A DNA stretch of 64,000 nt from an uncultured Collinsella sp. GTDB taxonomy: Bacteria; Actinomycetota; Coriobacteriia; Coriobacteriales; Coriobacteriaceae. Where the stretch lies: contig UQAU01000002.1 of the NCBI GenBank assembly GCA_900539035.1, positions 1 through 64,000 on the forward strand. The letters are read 5' to 3'. Under the pieces are notes generated by a model that saw only the letters and a list, made by a program, of their open reading frames with translations, was not told where the DNA came from and ran no database searches. Positions 18,139-30,557 of this stretch are shown here, piece by piece; position 1 is the first letter of the stretch, and every line of letters begins with the position of its first letter. The position numbers and the translations under genes are program-made.

Positions 18139-19425
<1,287 letters not shown>

Positions 19426-19447
19426 TCGGGACTATTTGGTTATTGCG

Positions 19448-19490
19448 ATATACCCCTTTGCAGCCCGGACGGGCGGCCGAGGGGTATATT
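19448..19490 (+). terminator. Hairpin between purA and purD
   Basis: The arms ATATACCCC (19448-19456) and GGGGTATAT (19481-19489) enclose a GC-rich loop that can itself pair. It is followed by TTTG, so it is a weak or partial terminator. Confidence 0.6.
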
Positions 19491-19543
19491 TGCTTGCAAA
19501 GGGCTCGCGCGGAGCGGGCCATTCATCCATAGAGGAGGCACCC

Positions 19544-20848
19544 TTGAAGGCGGACACTCAAACCATCGACATCCTGTTGTTGGGCAGCGGCGGCCGTGAG
19601 CATGCTTTGGCAGCTAAGCTCGCAGCATCACCGCGCGCCGGCAAGCTCTACATCGCGCCGGGCAACGGCGGCACTGCGAGCTGCGGCGAGAACGTTGTTC
19701 TCGACGACTGCGATCCTGCGGCCGTGGCGGCGTTCGCGCAGAGCCACGGATGCGGACTCGTGGTAATTGGCCCCGAGGCTCCGCTCGTGGCGGGCGTGGC
19801 CGACGCCGTACGCGCGGCGGGTATTTCCTGCTTTGGCCCGGGTGCCGAGGGCGCCCAGATGGAGGGCTCCAAGCTGTTCTCCAAGCAGCTCATGGAGCGT
19901 GCGGGCATTCCGACGGCAGCCTATGGTTCGTTTACCGACGAGGCTTCGGCTCTCGCCTACGTGCGCGAGCAGGGCGCCCCGCTGGTCGTGAAGGCCGACG
20001 GCCTTGCCGCGGGCAAGGGCGTTATCGTGGCGACCGAACTTGAGCAGGCCGAGGAGGCCGTGCGCGAGTGCTTTGGCGGCACCTTTGGCGATGCCGGCAA
20101 CACCGTGGTTATCGAGGAGATGCTGACCGGCCCCGAGTGCTCGCTGCTGGCCTTTACCGACGGCAAGACCGTGCGCCCCATGGCCACCTCGCAGGACCAC
20201 AAGCGCGCGCTCGAGGGCGACAAGGGCCCCAACACCGGCGGCATGGGTGTCTACAGCCCAGTGCCCATCGTGACTGACGAGGAGCACGCCACCATGGTGA
20301 AGGTCATGGAGCAGACCGTGGCCGAGCTCGCTGCCGAGGGTATCGACTACCGCGGCTGCCTGTACGGCGGCTTTATGCTCACACCCGCCGGCCCCAAGGT
20401 GCTGGAGTTCAACGCCCGCTTTGGCGACCCCGAGACGCAGGTCGTGCTTCCGCGCCTTAAGAACGACCTGGTCGAGGTCATGCTGGCTTGTGCCAACTGC
20501 GAGCTCGATCAGATTGAGCTCGACTGGCGTGACGAGTGGGCCGTGGCCGTTGTCCTGACGAGCGCGGGCTACCCCGGCAGCTACGAGAAGGGCAAGGTCA
20601 TCACCGGTATCGCCGATGCCGAGGCCATGGAGAACGTGACCGTGTACCACGCGGGCACTGCCGTGGTGGACGGCCAGCTCGTGACCAATGGTGGCCGCGT
20701 GCTTGCCGTGACCGCTCTGGGCGACACGTTCGAGAACGCTCGCAACCTTGCCTACGAGGCCTGCGAGAAGATTGATTTTGAGGGCAAGACCCTGCGTCAC
20801 GACATCGGCCTGCGCGCGCTGCGCGGCCGCGACGCCTGGGATGCCTAA
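19544..20848 (+). CDS. purD: Phosphoribosylamine-glycine ligase
   Basis: A 434-residue ATP-grasp enzyme forming GAR from phosphoribosylamine and glycine. It shows the opening DILLLGSGGREHALAAKLA, GPEAPLVAGV, the SQDHKRALEGDKGPNTGGMG stretch and EFNARFGDPETQ. The start is taken as TTG 19544 because AGGAGG (19533-19538) is ideally placed and the N-terminus then matches the family. The longer frame from 19376 overlaps purA and has no site. The NUDIX gene follows 21 bases later. Confidence 0.95.
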   Translation: MKADTQTIDILLLGSGGREHALAAKLAASPRAGKLYIAPGNGGTASCGENVVLDDCDPAAVAAFAQSHGCGLVVIGPEAPLVAGVADAVRAAGISCFGPGAEGAQMEGSKLFSKQLMERAGIPTAAYGSFTDEASALAYVREQGAPLVVKADGLAAGKGVIVATELEQAEEAVRECFGGTFGDAGNTVVIEEMLTGPECSLLAFTDGKTVRPMATSQDHKRALEGDKGPNTGGMGVYSPVPIVTDEEHATMVKVMEQTVAELAAEGIDYRGCLYGGFMLTPAGPKVLEFNARFGDPETQVVLPRLKNDLVEVMLACANCELDQIELDWRDEWAVAVVLTSAGYPGSYEKGKVITGIADAEAMENVTVYHAGTAVVDGQLVTNGGRVLAVTALGDTFENARNLAYEACEKIDFEGKTLRHDIGLRALRGRDAWDA

Positions 20849-20869
20849 AATCCGAGAGGAATGAGACGG

Positions 20870-21565
20870 ATGGACGAGAAGAACGAAGAGCTCGTGGACG
20901 CGCAGATCGTCGAAGAGGACAGCCGCATGTATGGGCACGCCGAGGGCGAGCCTGGTGGCGAGGTCGCTGACGAGCCGGCACTGGTGCTGGGCGACGACGA
21001 CCCGCACGATGCCGAGCTGCACGAGAAGATTCTTTCGGAGGAGTGCGCCTGGAAGGGCAAGATCCTTGACGTCCACCGTCTTGAGGTTGAGCTGCCCAAC
21101 GGTCACCGCAGCGCCCGCGATATCGTTCGCCATCCGGGTGCGGCGGCCGTTGTGGCACTGACCGAGAGCGGCAAGATCGTGCTGGTGCGTCAGTACCGCA
21201 CCGCCATCGACCGCGTGACGGTCGAGATTCCCGCCGGCAAGCTCGATCCAGGCGAGGACCCGCTCGATTGCGCCAAACGCGAACTGCATGAGGAGACGGG
21301 CTTTAGGGCCGGTCGTATTCGCTTTTTGACGTCGATTGTCACGTCCTGCGGTTTTTGCGATGAGATCATCCACATCTACTTGGCTACCAAGCTCGAGTTT
21401 GATGCGCCCAACCCCGATGATGACGAGTTTGTCAACGTGGACCTGGTGCCGCTGCACGAGCTGATCGACGCCGTACTCGACGGCAAGATCGAAGACGCCA
21501 AGACCGTCGTAGGCGCGCTTGCCTGCGACAGCATCGCGCACCGACTAGGCGGGGCCGAGCTTTAA
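20870..21565 (+). CDS. NUDIX hydrolase, ADP-ribose pyrophosphatase type
   Basis: A 231-residue protein. The Nudix box is complete: G-x5-E-x7-RELHEETGF within AGKLDPGEDPLDCAKRELHE. The preceding VRQYR and IPAGKLDPGE are typical of ADP-ribose/ADP-sugar pyrophosphatases, so hydrolysis of ADP-ribose is likely. An acidic N-terminal extension of about 50 residues is unusual. ATG 20870 is chosen because GAGAGGA lies nine bases upstream; ATG 20861 directly abuts that site. Probably cotranscribed with purD. Confidence 0.88.
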   Translation: MDEKNEELVDAQIVEEDSRMYGHAEGEPGGEVADEPALVLGDDDPHDAELHEKILSEECAWKGKILDVHRLEVELPNGHRSARDIVRHPGAAAVVALTESGKIVLVRQYRTAIDRVTVEIPAGKLDPGEDPLDCAKRELHEETGFRAGRIRFLTSIVTSCGFCDEIIHIYLATKLEFDAPNPDDDEFVNVDLVPLHELIDAVLDGKIEDAKTVVGALACDSIAHRLGGAEL

Positions 21566-21604
21566 CGAGCGGGGATGATCCCGCAGGTTTGTGTAAGTCA
21601 GCGA

Positions 21605-21702
21605 AAGTGCTCCATTTGAGACAAGGTGGCCTAAAAGAGGAGGGAAGCGTATGGATATACGCGACCGACGATTGAAGGCCAGATTGTCCAAATGGAGCAC
21701 TT
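21605..21702. repeat. Long-arm palindrome overlapping the ABC exporter leader
   Basis: AAGTGCTCCATTT (21605-21617) is the exact reverse complement of 21690-21702. Further inside, GGCCT (21628-21632) pairs with AGGCC (21676-21680), and the centre holds GCGTAT-GGAT-ATACGC (21647-21662). The centre also contains AGGAGGG and ATG 21651, which open a frame joined to the exporter. Confidence 0.75.
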
Positions 21703-21718
21703 GCAGCGTCGAGACGAA

Positions 21719-21740
21719 ACGCGGTTTGGTAAAACCGCGT
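21719..21740 (+). promoter_or_regulatory. Hairpin just before the ABC exporter ribosome site
   Basis: A 9-bp stem ACGCGGTTT / AAACCGCGT with loop GGTA ends directly next to AAGGTG, the ribosome site for ATG 21750. Its position suggests an effect on translation initiation, but it may simply be part of the adjacent repeat. Confidence 0.45.
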
Positions 21741-21749
21741 AAGGTGACT

Positions 21750-23522
21750 ATGTTTAAGAGGTTTCTTTCGTATTACAAGCCCCAGATGGGGCTTTTTGTT
21801 GCTGATACTGTTTGTGCTCTGGTGCTTGCCGCCATTGACCTGGCGTTCCCCATTATCCTGCGCAATTTGACCGGCGGGCTATTTACTCAGGGTCAGGCTG
21901 CCATTATGCAGGCGCTCGGCATGATCGCGGTGGGCTTGGTGTTGATGTATGCCGTCCGCTGCGCCTGCCGCTACTTTGTGAGCTATTGGGGTCACGTGAT
22001 GGGCGCGCGCATGGAGTCCAAGATGCGCGAGGACCTGTTCGACCAGTATGAGCGCTTTAGCTTTGCGTACTTCGACCGCAACAGCTCGGGCGACATGATG
22101 AGCCGCGTGGTCAACGACCTGTTCGATATCTGCGAGGCGGCGCACCACGTGCCCGAGTGGATCATCATCTGCGGCATCGAGATTATCGGCTCGTTTGTGA
22201 TCCTCTTTACCATCGCCCCGGTGCTGGCGCTTGCCATGGCTGTGGTGACGGCAGCGTTTGCAGTCATCATGTTTTGGCAGAACATGCGCATGCGCGAGGT
22301 CTTTAGCGACAACCGCAAAAAAATTAGCGGCATCAATGCGCAGCTGCAGGATTCGCTGGCGGGCATGCGTGTGGTCAAGAGCTTTGCCAATGAGGAGACC
22401 GAACGCTTCAAGTTCCGCGCCTCAAACAATCGCTACCTTTCGTCCAAGGAGAACATGTATCACGCCATGGGCGTCTATACCGCGACGTATGGCCTGCTCT
22501 CGGGTGTGCTCTATGTGATCGTGGTGCTGCTGGGCGGCTGGCTGGTCGCCCAGGGACAGCTGCAGGCGGTCGATATGGCAACCTTCGCGCTCTACATTTC
22601 GCTGTTCTGCACGCCGCTTGAGACACTCGTCAATTCGGCCGAAACGTATCAGAAGGCTATCGCCGGCTTTAAGCGTATGGACGAGGTGCTCTCGACCGCG
22701 CCGGATATCCAGGACAAGCCGGGCGCTACGGATCTGCAGGTGACTGCCGGCGCCGTGGAGTATCACGACGTGTGCTTTAACTACGAGGATGTCGAGCTGG
22801 GCGAGGGCTATGCCGACGAGCGTCCCGTTATCGACCATATGGACCTGTCCATCAAGCCCGGGCAGACCATCGCTTTGGTTGGCCCTTCGGGCGGCGGCAA
22901 GTCCACGACCTGTTCGCTGCTGCCGCGCTTTTATGACGTGGCTACCGGATCCATTAGCATCGACGGTCAGGACGTGCGCGATGTGACGCAGCAGAGCCTG
23001 CGCCGCGCCATCGGCCTGGTGCAGCAGGATGTCTATCTATTTGACGGTACGATTGGCGAGAACATCGCCTACGGCAAGCCGGGCGCTACGGCAGAAGAGA
23101 TCGCCGAGGCCGCCCGTCGCGCCAACATCGATGCCTTTATCGAGTCGCTTCCGCAGGGCTACGACACCGTGGTGGGCGAGCGCGGCAGCCGTCTTTCGGG
23201 CGGACAGAAGCAGCGCGTTGCCATCGCGCGCGTGTTTCTCAAGAATCCCAAAATCTTGATTTTGGACGAGGCGACGAGTGCTTTGGATAACGAGAGCGAG
23301 GAGGCGGTGCAGGCGTCGCTCGAAGAGCTGGCACGCGGCCGCACCACGATTATCATCGCCCATCGCCTTTCTACCATTAAGCATGCCGATGAGATTGCGA
23401 CCGTTGAGCATGGTCGCGTTGTGGAGCGTGGCACGCACGAGGAGCTTCTCGCCCGTGGCGGCACCTATGCCCGTTACTATCGAATGCAGTTCGAAGGTGC
23501 GCGTGCGCACGAGCTCGACTGA
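21750..23522 (+). CDS. ABC transporter, fused permease-ATPase (exporter)
   Basis: A 590-residue half-transporter of the multidrug/lipid exporter type. Six membrane helices (starting LFVADTVCALVLAAIDL) precede an ATPase domain with Walker A GPSGGGKST, signature LSGGQKQR and Walker B ILILDEATSALD. One gene encodes both domains, so it probably homodimerises. The substrate is unknown. ATG 21750 is preferred because MFKRFLSYYKPQM is a typical N-terminus and AAGGTG precedes it. A 33-residue longer form from ATG 21651 also has a good ribosome site but would be encoded inside a palindromic repeat. Confidence 0.9.
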   Translation: MFKRFLSYYKPQMGLFVADTVCALVLAAIDLAFPIILRNLTGGLFTQGQAAIMQALGMIAVGLVLMYAVRCACRYFVSYWGHVMGARMESKMREDLFDQYERFSFAYFDRNSSGDMMSRVVNDLFDICEAAHHVPEWIIICGIEIIGSFVILFTIAPVLALAMAVVTAAFAVIMFWQNMRMREVFSDNRKKISGINAQLQDSLAGMRVVKSFANEETERFKFRASNNRYLSSKENMYHAMGVYTATYGLLSGVLYVIVVLLGGWLVAQGQLQAVDMATFALYISLFCTPLETLVNSAETYQKAIAGFKRMDEVLSTAPDIQDKPGATDLQVTAGAVEYHDVCFNYEDVELGEGYADERPVIDHMDLSIKPGQTIALVGPSGGGKSTTCSLLPRFYDVATGSISIDGQDVRDVTQQSLRRAIGLVQQDVYLFDGTIGENIAYGKPGATAEEIAEAARRANIDAFIESLPQGYDTVVGERGSRLSGGQKQRVAIARVFLKNPKILILDEATSALDNESEEAVQASLEELARGRTTIIIAHRLSTIKHADEIATVEHGRVVERGTHEELLARGGTYARYYRMQFEGARAHELD

Positions 23523-23541
23523 TTGATATGACAGGAAGTTT

Positions 23542-24507
23542 ATGGCTGACAAGAACCCTTTGACTCCGGAAGAAGTGACGGAGTTATTCTCCGAAATCGA
23601 TGCATCCGGTGTCTTGGATCCCACGCTTGCCAAAAAGCGAACCGAGCGTATGCGTGAGAAGGAGGCTGCGGCCAAGCGCGGTGACAAAGCTGCGCTAGCG
23701 CAGCTGCGCAGCGAGGACCGCGCGAGCCAGGCAAAACATATCGACCCGCTGTCCGAGGACGATCCTTCGGGTTCGCAGGTGAGCCATACCATTACGAAGA
23801 CCGCGATGGCCGTGGTCATTGGTATTTTGGTGCTGATCGTGGGCATGCAGATTGGCTACGGCGTGATGCGTCGTCTGAACACCGCCAACTTGTCCGAGAG
23901 CGTTTCGGTCGATACCGTTTCGACGGCGCTGAAGGGCGGCCTTGAGTGGGGCAACGGCTTTACGCAGTTCCCGCTCGACTTTACCGTCGATGAAGCCGAT
24001 GAGCGTACGGGCACGGTCGAGGTGACGGTGTTGGACACATCGTCTGCCAACGAGCTCGAGCTGCTGTCCAACGGGCAGATCCAGGCCGCGGCGCTTGCGA
24101 CCAACGCGCTGCTCAACGATAAGATCGACCGCGTGGTGTATAACGTTCACGCTTATATCGACGAGAATAGCAACATTCAGCACGATTCCTTCTTTGGCAT
24201 GTTTCCCGCCCAGGGCCACCAGAGCGCCATCCTGACGTTCGTGTGGACCAAGAGCTCATCCAACGCCACGAATATCGACTGGAAGATGCGCATCGTGAGT
24301 ATGGATGACACCATCGCCGAGCGCATTCAGAAGCAGGTGAACTCGGTGTCGTCGTTGATTGAGGACCCGGTGGTGAGCCAGACCAAGATTGACGAGGAAA
24401 AGGCCGAACGTGACCTGGAGCATCGTCTGCATGGCCGCGAGATTTTCCGCGGCGGCAAGCCCGACCGAACGCCGTCCGATCTGCTGGAACAGGACAAGAA
24501 AAAGTAA
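23542..24507 (+). CDS. Single-pass membrane protein of unknown function
   Basis: A 321-residue protein. About 90 cytoplasmic, charged residues are followed by one membrane helix (TKTAMAVVIGILVLIVGMQIGYGVM), then an extracytoplasmic domain of about 190 residues with alternating strands. I do not recognise the family. AGGAAG precedes the ATG, 19 bases after the ABC exporter, so the two are probably cotranscribed. A shared role at the membrane is possible but unproven. Confidence 0.7.
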   Translation: MADKNPLTPEEVTELFSEIDASGVLDPTLAKKRTERMREKEAAAKRGDKAALAQLRSEDRASQAKHIDPLSEDDPSGSQVSHTITKTAMAVVIGILVLIVGMQIGYGVMRRLNTANLSESVSVDTVSTALKGGLEWGNGFTQFPLDFTVDEADERTGTVEVTVLDTSSANELELLSNGQIQAAALATNALLNDKIDRVVYNVHAYIDENSNIQHDSFFGMFPAQGHQSAILTFVWTKSSSNATNIDWKMRIVSMDDTIAERIQKQVNSVSSLIEDPVVSQTKIDEEKAERDLEHRLHGREIFRGGKPDRTPSDLLEQDKKK

Positions 24508-24514
24508 GACGTCG

Positions 24515-24553
24515 TCATCCCGCGTGAGCCACAAGCCCCGCGGGATGATTTTT
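24515..24553 (+). terminator. Terminator after the exporter unit
   Basis: A 10-bp perfect stem TCATCCCGCG / CGCGGGATGA followed by TTTTT. Confidence 0.88.
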
Positions 24554-24650
24554 CCGGGACGGGGATTAAAAAATCATTATGCATAGAAAGTCATAATTAT
24601 CATTTCGTAAACATTTTGATGAAATTAACGCCATGAGGCATGCTTGCGGT

Positions 24651-24656
24651 TACAAT
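24651..24656 (+). promoter_or_regulatory. Candidate -10 box for carAB
   Basis: TACAAT lies about 35 bases before the PyrR-type hairpin. A matching -35 box at normal spacing is not clear. Confidence 0.35.
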
Positions 24657-24679
24657 ACCGCGAGGCCTAACTACACACC

Positions 24680-24712
24680 TTTAAGCCGGTCCTGTGAGAC
24701 CGGGAAGGAGAA
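24680..24712 (+). promoter_or_regulatory. PyrR-binding type leader hairpin overlapping the carA ribosome site region
   Basis: CTTTAAG, then stem CCGGTC / GACCGG (24686-24691 with 24698-24703) around loop CTGTGA, then GGAAGGAG, the carA ribosome site. The GTGAGAC hairpin directly before the Shine-Dalgarno sequence resembles PyrR binding sites of other pyrimidine operons. No terminator lies between it and the start, so UMP-dependent PyrR binding would block translation rather than transcription. Mechanism inferred from family knowledge. Confidence 0.7.
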
Positions 24713-24714
24713 CT

Positions 24715-26154
24715 ATGGCGAACAACCATACCGCGGGCGCTGCCGCCCGCACCTTCGCGCCCAGCGAGCTTTGCCAGCGTATGCTGGCCAAAACCAGCAA
24801 GGGCACCTGCGGTCCCTGCATCCTGTATCTTGAGGATGGGACCATTTTTTATGGACGCGCATGCGGCGCCGAGGGCACCGCGACCGGCGAAGTCTGCTTC
24901 AACACCTCGCTCGAGGGCTACTTTGAGGTCATGACCGACCCGAGTTATGCCGGCCAAATCGTAACCATGACCTATCCGCAGATCGGCAACTACGGTATCG
25001 ACGAGACCGACGTCCAGTCGGCCTTCCCCGGCGACGCCGTGCGCCCTGCGAGCGCTCCGGCCATGCGCGGCATGATCGTTCGCGACATGTGCGCCACGCC
25101 TTCTAACTGGCGCTCGGCCGTCAGCGTGCCGGAGTACCTGCGCGCTCACGGCATCGTCGCTATCGAGGGTGTCGACACCCGCGCTCTGGTGCGCCATCTG
25201 CGCGACAATGGTTCCAAGATGGGCATTATCTCTACTGAGGTCTTCGACGTCGACGAGCTTGCCGAGCGTCTGGCCGCGGCGCCCACGCTGGTAGGCGAGA
25301 ACCTGGTCAAGACCGTGAGTTGCCCCGCGCCTCACGAGTTTGTGACCGCCGACCTGCCTGCCACGCATGACTTTGCGCTTTCGGCTGCCGCTCCTGCCCG
25401 TCACAAAGTGGTCGCCTACGACTGCGGTGTGAAGCGCGGCATTCTGGAGGGCCTCGTCCGCGCCGGCTGCGACCTTACTGCCGTGCCGTGGGATACGCCC
25501 GCCCAGCAGGTACTCGACATGAATCCCGACGGCGTCTTTTTGTCCAATGGCCCCGGCGACCCCGATGCCGTGGTGGAGACCTACGAGCAGGTGCAGCAGC
25601 TGATCGGCAAGGTGCCGGTCTTTGGTATTTGTCTTGGTCACCAGATGATCAGCCTGGCCTGCGGCGCCCAGATGGAAAAGCTTAAGTTCGGTCACCGCGG
25701 TGGCAACCAGCCGGTCATGAACCTGGTAAGCCGTCGCGTGGAGATCACCGCGCAAAACCATGGCTTTGGCCTGCTGTTCCCCAGCTTGGGCAAGCTTGTC
25801 CCCGAGCTTTCCGGCGGCGAGACCGAGCATGCGGCCGATGGAGATCTGCGCGTCTGGGTGCGCCGCGGAATCGCGCCGGTCGTGATGAACGAGCGCTTTG
25901 GTCGCATTCGCCTGACACATGTGAACCTCAACGACGGCACCGCCGAGGGCATCCAGCTGCTCGACGCCCCGTGCTTCTCGGTCCAGTACCACCCCGAGGC
26001 CTCGCCTGGCCCCACCGATGCCCACTATCTCTTTACCGCCTTTACGCGACTCATGGACGGCGAGGAGAGCTACCTGGACATCGACACCGCGAAGGACCGC
26101 CTGGCTGGCTGGAATTTCGCCGAGACCGCCGCGACCGAGACCGAGGAGAACTAA
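24715..26154 (+). CDS. carA: Carbamoyl-phosphate synthase small subunit (glutaminase)
   Basis: A 479-residue class I glutamine amidotransferase that supplies ammonia to CarB. The triad is visible: Cys306 in GICLGHQ, His427 and Glu429 in YHPEASPGPTD. The N-terminal CarA domain covers residues 36 to about 190. It is roughly 100 residues longer than typical CarA, from an N-terminal extension of about 35, an insertion of about 35 after QNHGF (residues 352-396), and a C-terminal tail. ATG 24715 follows GGAAGGAG. It ends one base before carB. Confidence 0.95.
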   Translation: MANNHTAGAAARTFAPSELCQRMLAKTSKGTCGPCILYLEDGTIFYGRACGAEGTATGEVCFNTSLEGYFEVMTDPSYAGQIVTMTYPQIGNYGIDETDVQSAFPGDAVRPASAPAMRGMIVRDMCATPSNWRSAVSVPEYLRAHGIVAIEGVDTRALVRHLRDNGSKMGIISTEVFDVDELAERLAAAPTLVGENLVKTVSCPAPHEFVTADLPATHDFALSAAAPARHKVVAYDCGVKRGILEGLVRAGCDLTAVPWDTPAQQVLDMNPDGVFLSNGPGDPDAVVETYEQVQQLIGKVPVFGICLGHQMISLACGAQMEKLKFGHRGGNQPVMNLVSRRVEITAQNHGFGLLFPSLGKLVPELSGGETEHAADGDLRVWVRRGIAPVVMNERFGRIRLTHVNLNDGTAEGIQLLDAPCFSVQYHPEASPGPTDAHYLFTAFTRLMDGEESYLDIDTAKDRLAGWNFAETAATETEEN

Positions 26155-26155
26155 C

Positions 26156-29470
<3,315 letters not shown>

Positions 29471-29481
29471 TTGACCTGGCC

Positions 29482-29566
29482 GGCCGGGGCGGCAGCCGGA
29501 CACTTTCTCTCGGAAACTGGGCTTCGCGAAGTTTTCCGAGAGAAAGGACCGCCTCCCGCCCCGGCC
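29482..29566. repeat. Large compound palindrome after carB
   Basis: The outer arms GGCCGGGGCGG (29482-29492) and CCGCCCCGGCC (29556-29566) enclose inner arms CTTTCTCTCGGAAA (29503-29516) and TTTCCGAGAGAAAG (29533-29546), with CTTCGCGAAG between. It could act as the carB terminator although no T run follows. Confidence 0.7.
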
Positions 29567-29639
29567 TGCGGTGACTTGGCTGCACCGTGTGCTGCGGAAG
29601 GGGCTTGGCGCGATGACTAGGGCTGAATAAAAAGTGAGT

Positions 29640-29675
29640 GTGGGATCCGCCGTTCGTTCGAACGGCGGATCCCAC
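29640..29675. terminator. Perfect 17-bp inverted repeat
   Basis: GTGGGATCCGCCGTTCG and its exact reverse complement CGAACGGCGGATCCCAC are separated by two bases. AATAAAAAG on the left gives a T run on the minus strand; GTTAATATTT follows on the plus strand. It may terminate carAB or read-through from either side. Confidence 0.6.
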
Positions 29676-29734
29676 GTTAATATTTCAGCCAACGTACGTC
29701 ATAGCAATTCCCGGTAGGTCGCAGGGTGCTTAGC

Positions 29735-29960
29735 GGGGGGGGGCCCGGGGTTTTGGTAAGGCATTTGGGGGGGCACGGGGGGGTGTTTATAGAGGGGCCC
29801 CCCCCCCGCGCCCCCCAACAAACCCGCGGGGGCGGGGGCGGATAAACACTCTGGTCTTTTTGGGGGGGGGGGCGGGGGGGGGCCGGCCCCCCCGCCACCC
29901 CCCCCCCCCGCCCCCCCCCCCCCCACACCACACCCCCCCCCCCCCCCCCCCCCCCCCCCA
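29735..29960. other. Poly-G/poly-C tract, probably an assembly or sequencing artefact
   Basis: About 225 bases consist mainly of G runs then C runs up to roughly 28 long. The few readable islands (GTGTTTATAGAGG and GATAAACACTC) are near reverse complements. Nothing else in the window looks like this. Long low-complexity frames here should not be called genes. The true carB-purE spacer may differ in length and sequence. Confidence 0.75.
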
Positions 29961-29988
29961 CCACAAAGACCGCAGGGACGGGAGCAGC

Positions 29989-29994
29989 TATACT
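29989..29994 (+). promoter_or_regulatory. Candidate -10 box for purE
   Basis: TATACT lies 64 bases before the purE start. The -35 region abuts the artefact tract and is not trustworthy. Confidence 0.35.
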
Positions 29995-30057
29995 ACTCTC
30001 AGTAGTTAAGGGTCGCGGATCCGCCGCGTCGCCGCTCTCAACAGGAGGTCTTTGTTT

Positions 30058-30522
30058 ATGGCAGATCAAAAGCCGGTCGTCGGGATCATCATGGGCTCCA
30101 AGTCCGATCTGGGCGTTATGGAAGGTTGCACCGCCGAGCTCGAGGCACTGGGCGTGCCCTATGAGCTTGTCATTGCGAGCGCACACCGCACGCCGGCGAA
30201 GGTCCACGAGTGGGCTTCGACTGCTGCCGACCGCGGCATCAAGGTGATTATTGCTGCTGCCGGCAAGGCTGCTCACCTGGGCGGTGTCGTGGCTGCGTTT
30301 ACGCCGCTGCCGGTCATCGGCGTGCCTATGAAGACGAGTGACCTGGGTGGTATGGACTCGCTGCTGTCGATGGTGCAGATGCCTTCGGGTGTGCCCGTGG
30401 CCTGCGTTGCCATCAACGGTGCCAAGAACGCCGCCATTTACGCCACGCAGATTCTGGGTGCATGCGACCCCGAGTACCGCAAGGTTATCGAGAAGATGAA
30501 GCAGGAGATGGCCGACGCCTAG
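30058..30522 (+). CDS. purE: N5-carboxyaminoimidazole ribonucleotide mutase
   Basis: A 154-residue class I PurE that converts N5-CAIR to CAIR. It shows VGIIMGSKSDL, the ASAHRTPAKVHEW substrate loop with the catalytic His, and AAAGKAAHLGGVVAA. ATG 30058 follows AGGAGG. No purK lies beside it in this window. The sortase gene follows 35 bases later and may be cotranscribed. Confidence 0.96.
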   Translation: MADQKPVVGIIMGSKSDLGVMEGCTAELEALGVPYELVIASAHRTPAKVHEWASTAADRGIKVIIAAAGKAAHLGGVVAAFTPLPVIGVPMKTSDLGGMDSLLSMVQMPSGVPVACVAINGAKNAAIYATQILGACDPEYRKVIEKMKQEMADA

Positions 30523-30557
30523 GCGTTCTGCCGTTTCACCGCAGTATAAGGAGAGCC

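Noticed and set aside
29677..30276. Minus-strand frames rich in Gly and Pro
   Set aside because: They translate the suspect poly-G/poly-C tract and the complement of purE, not a gene.
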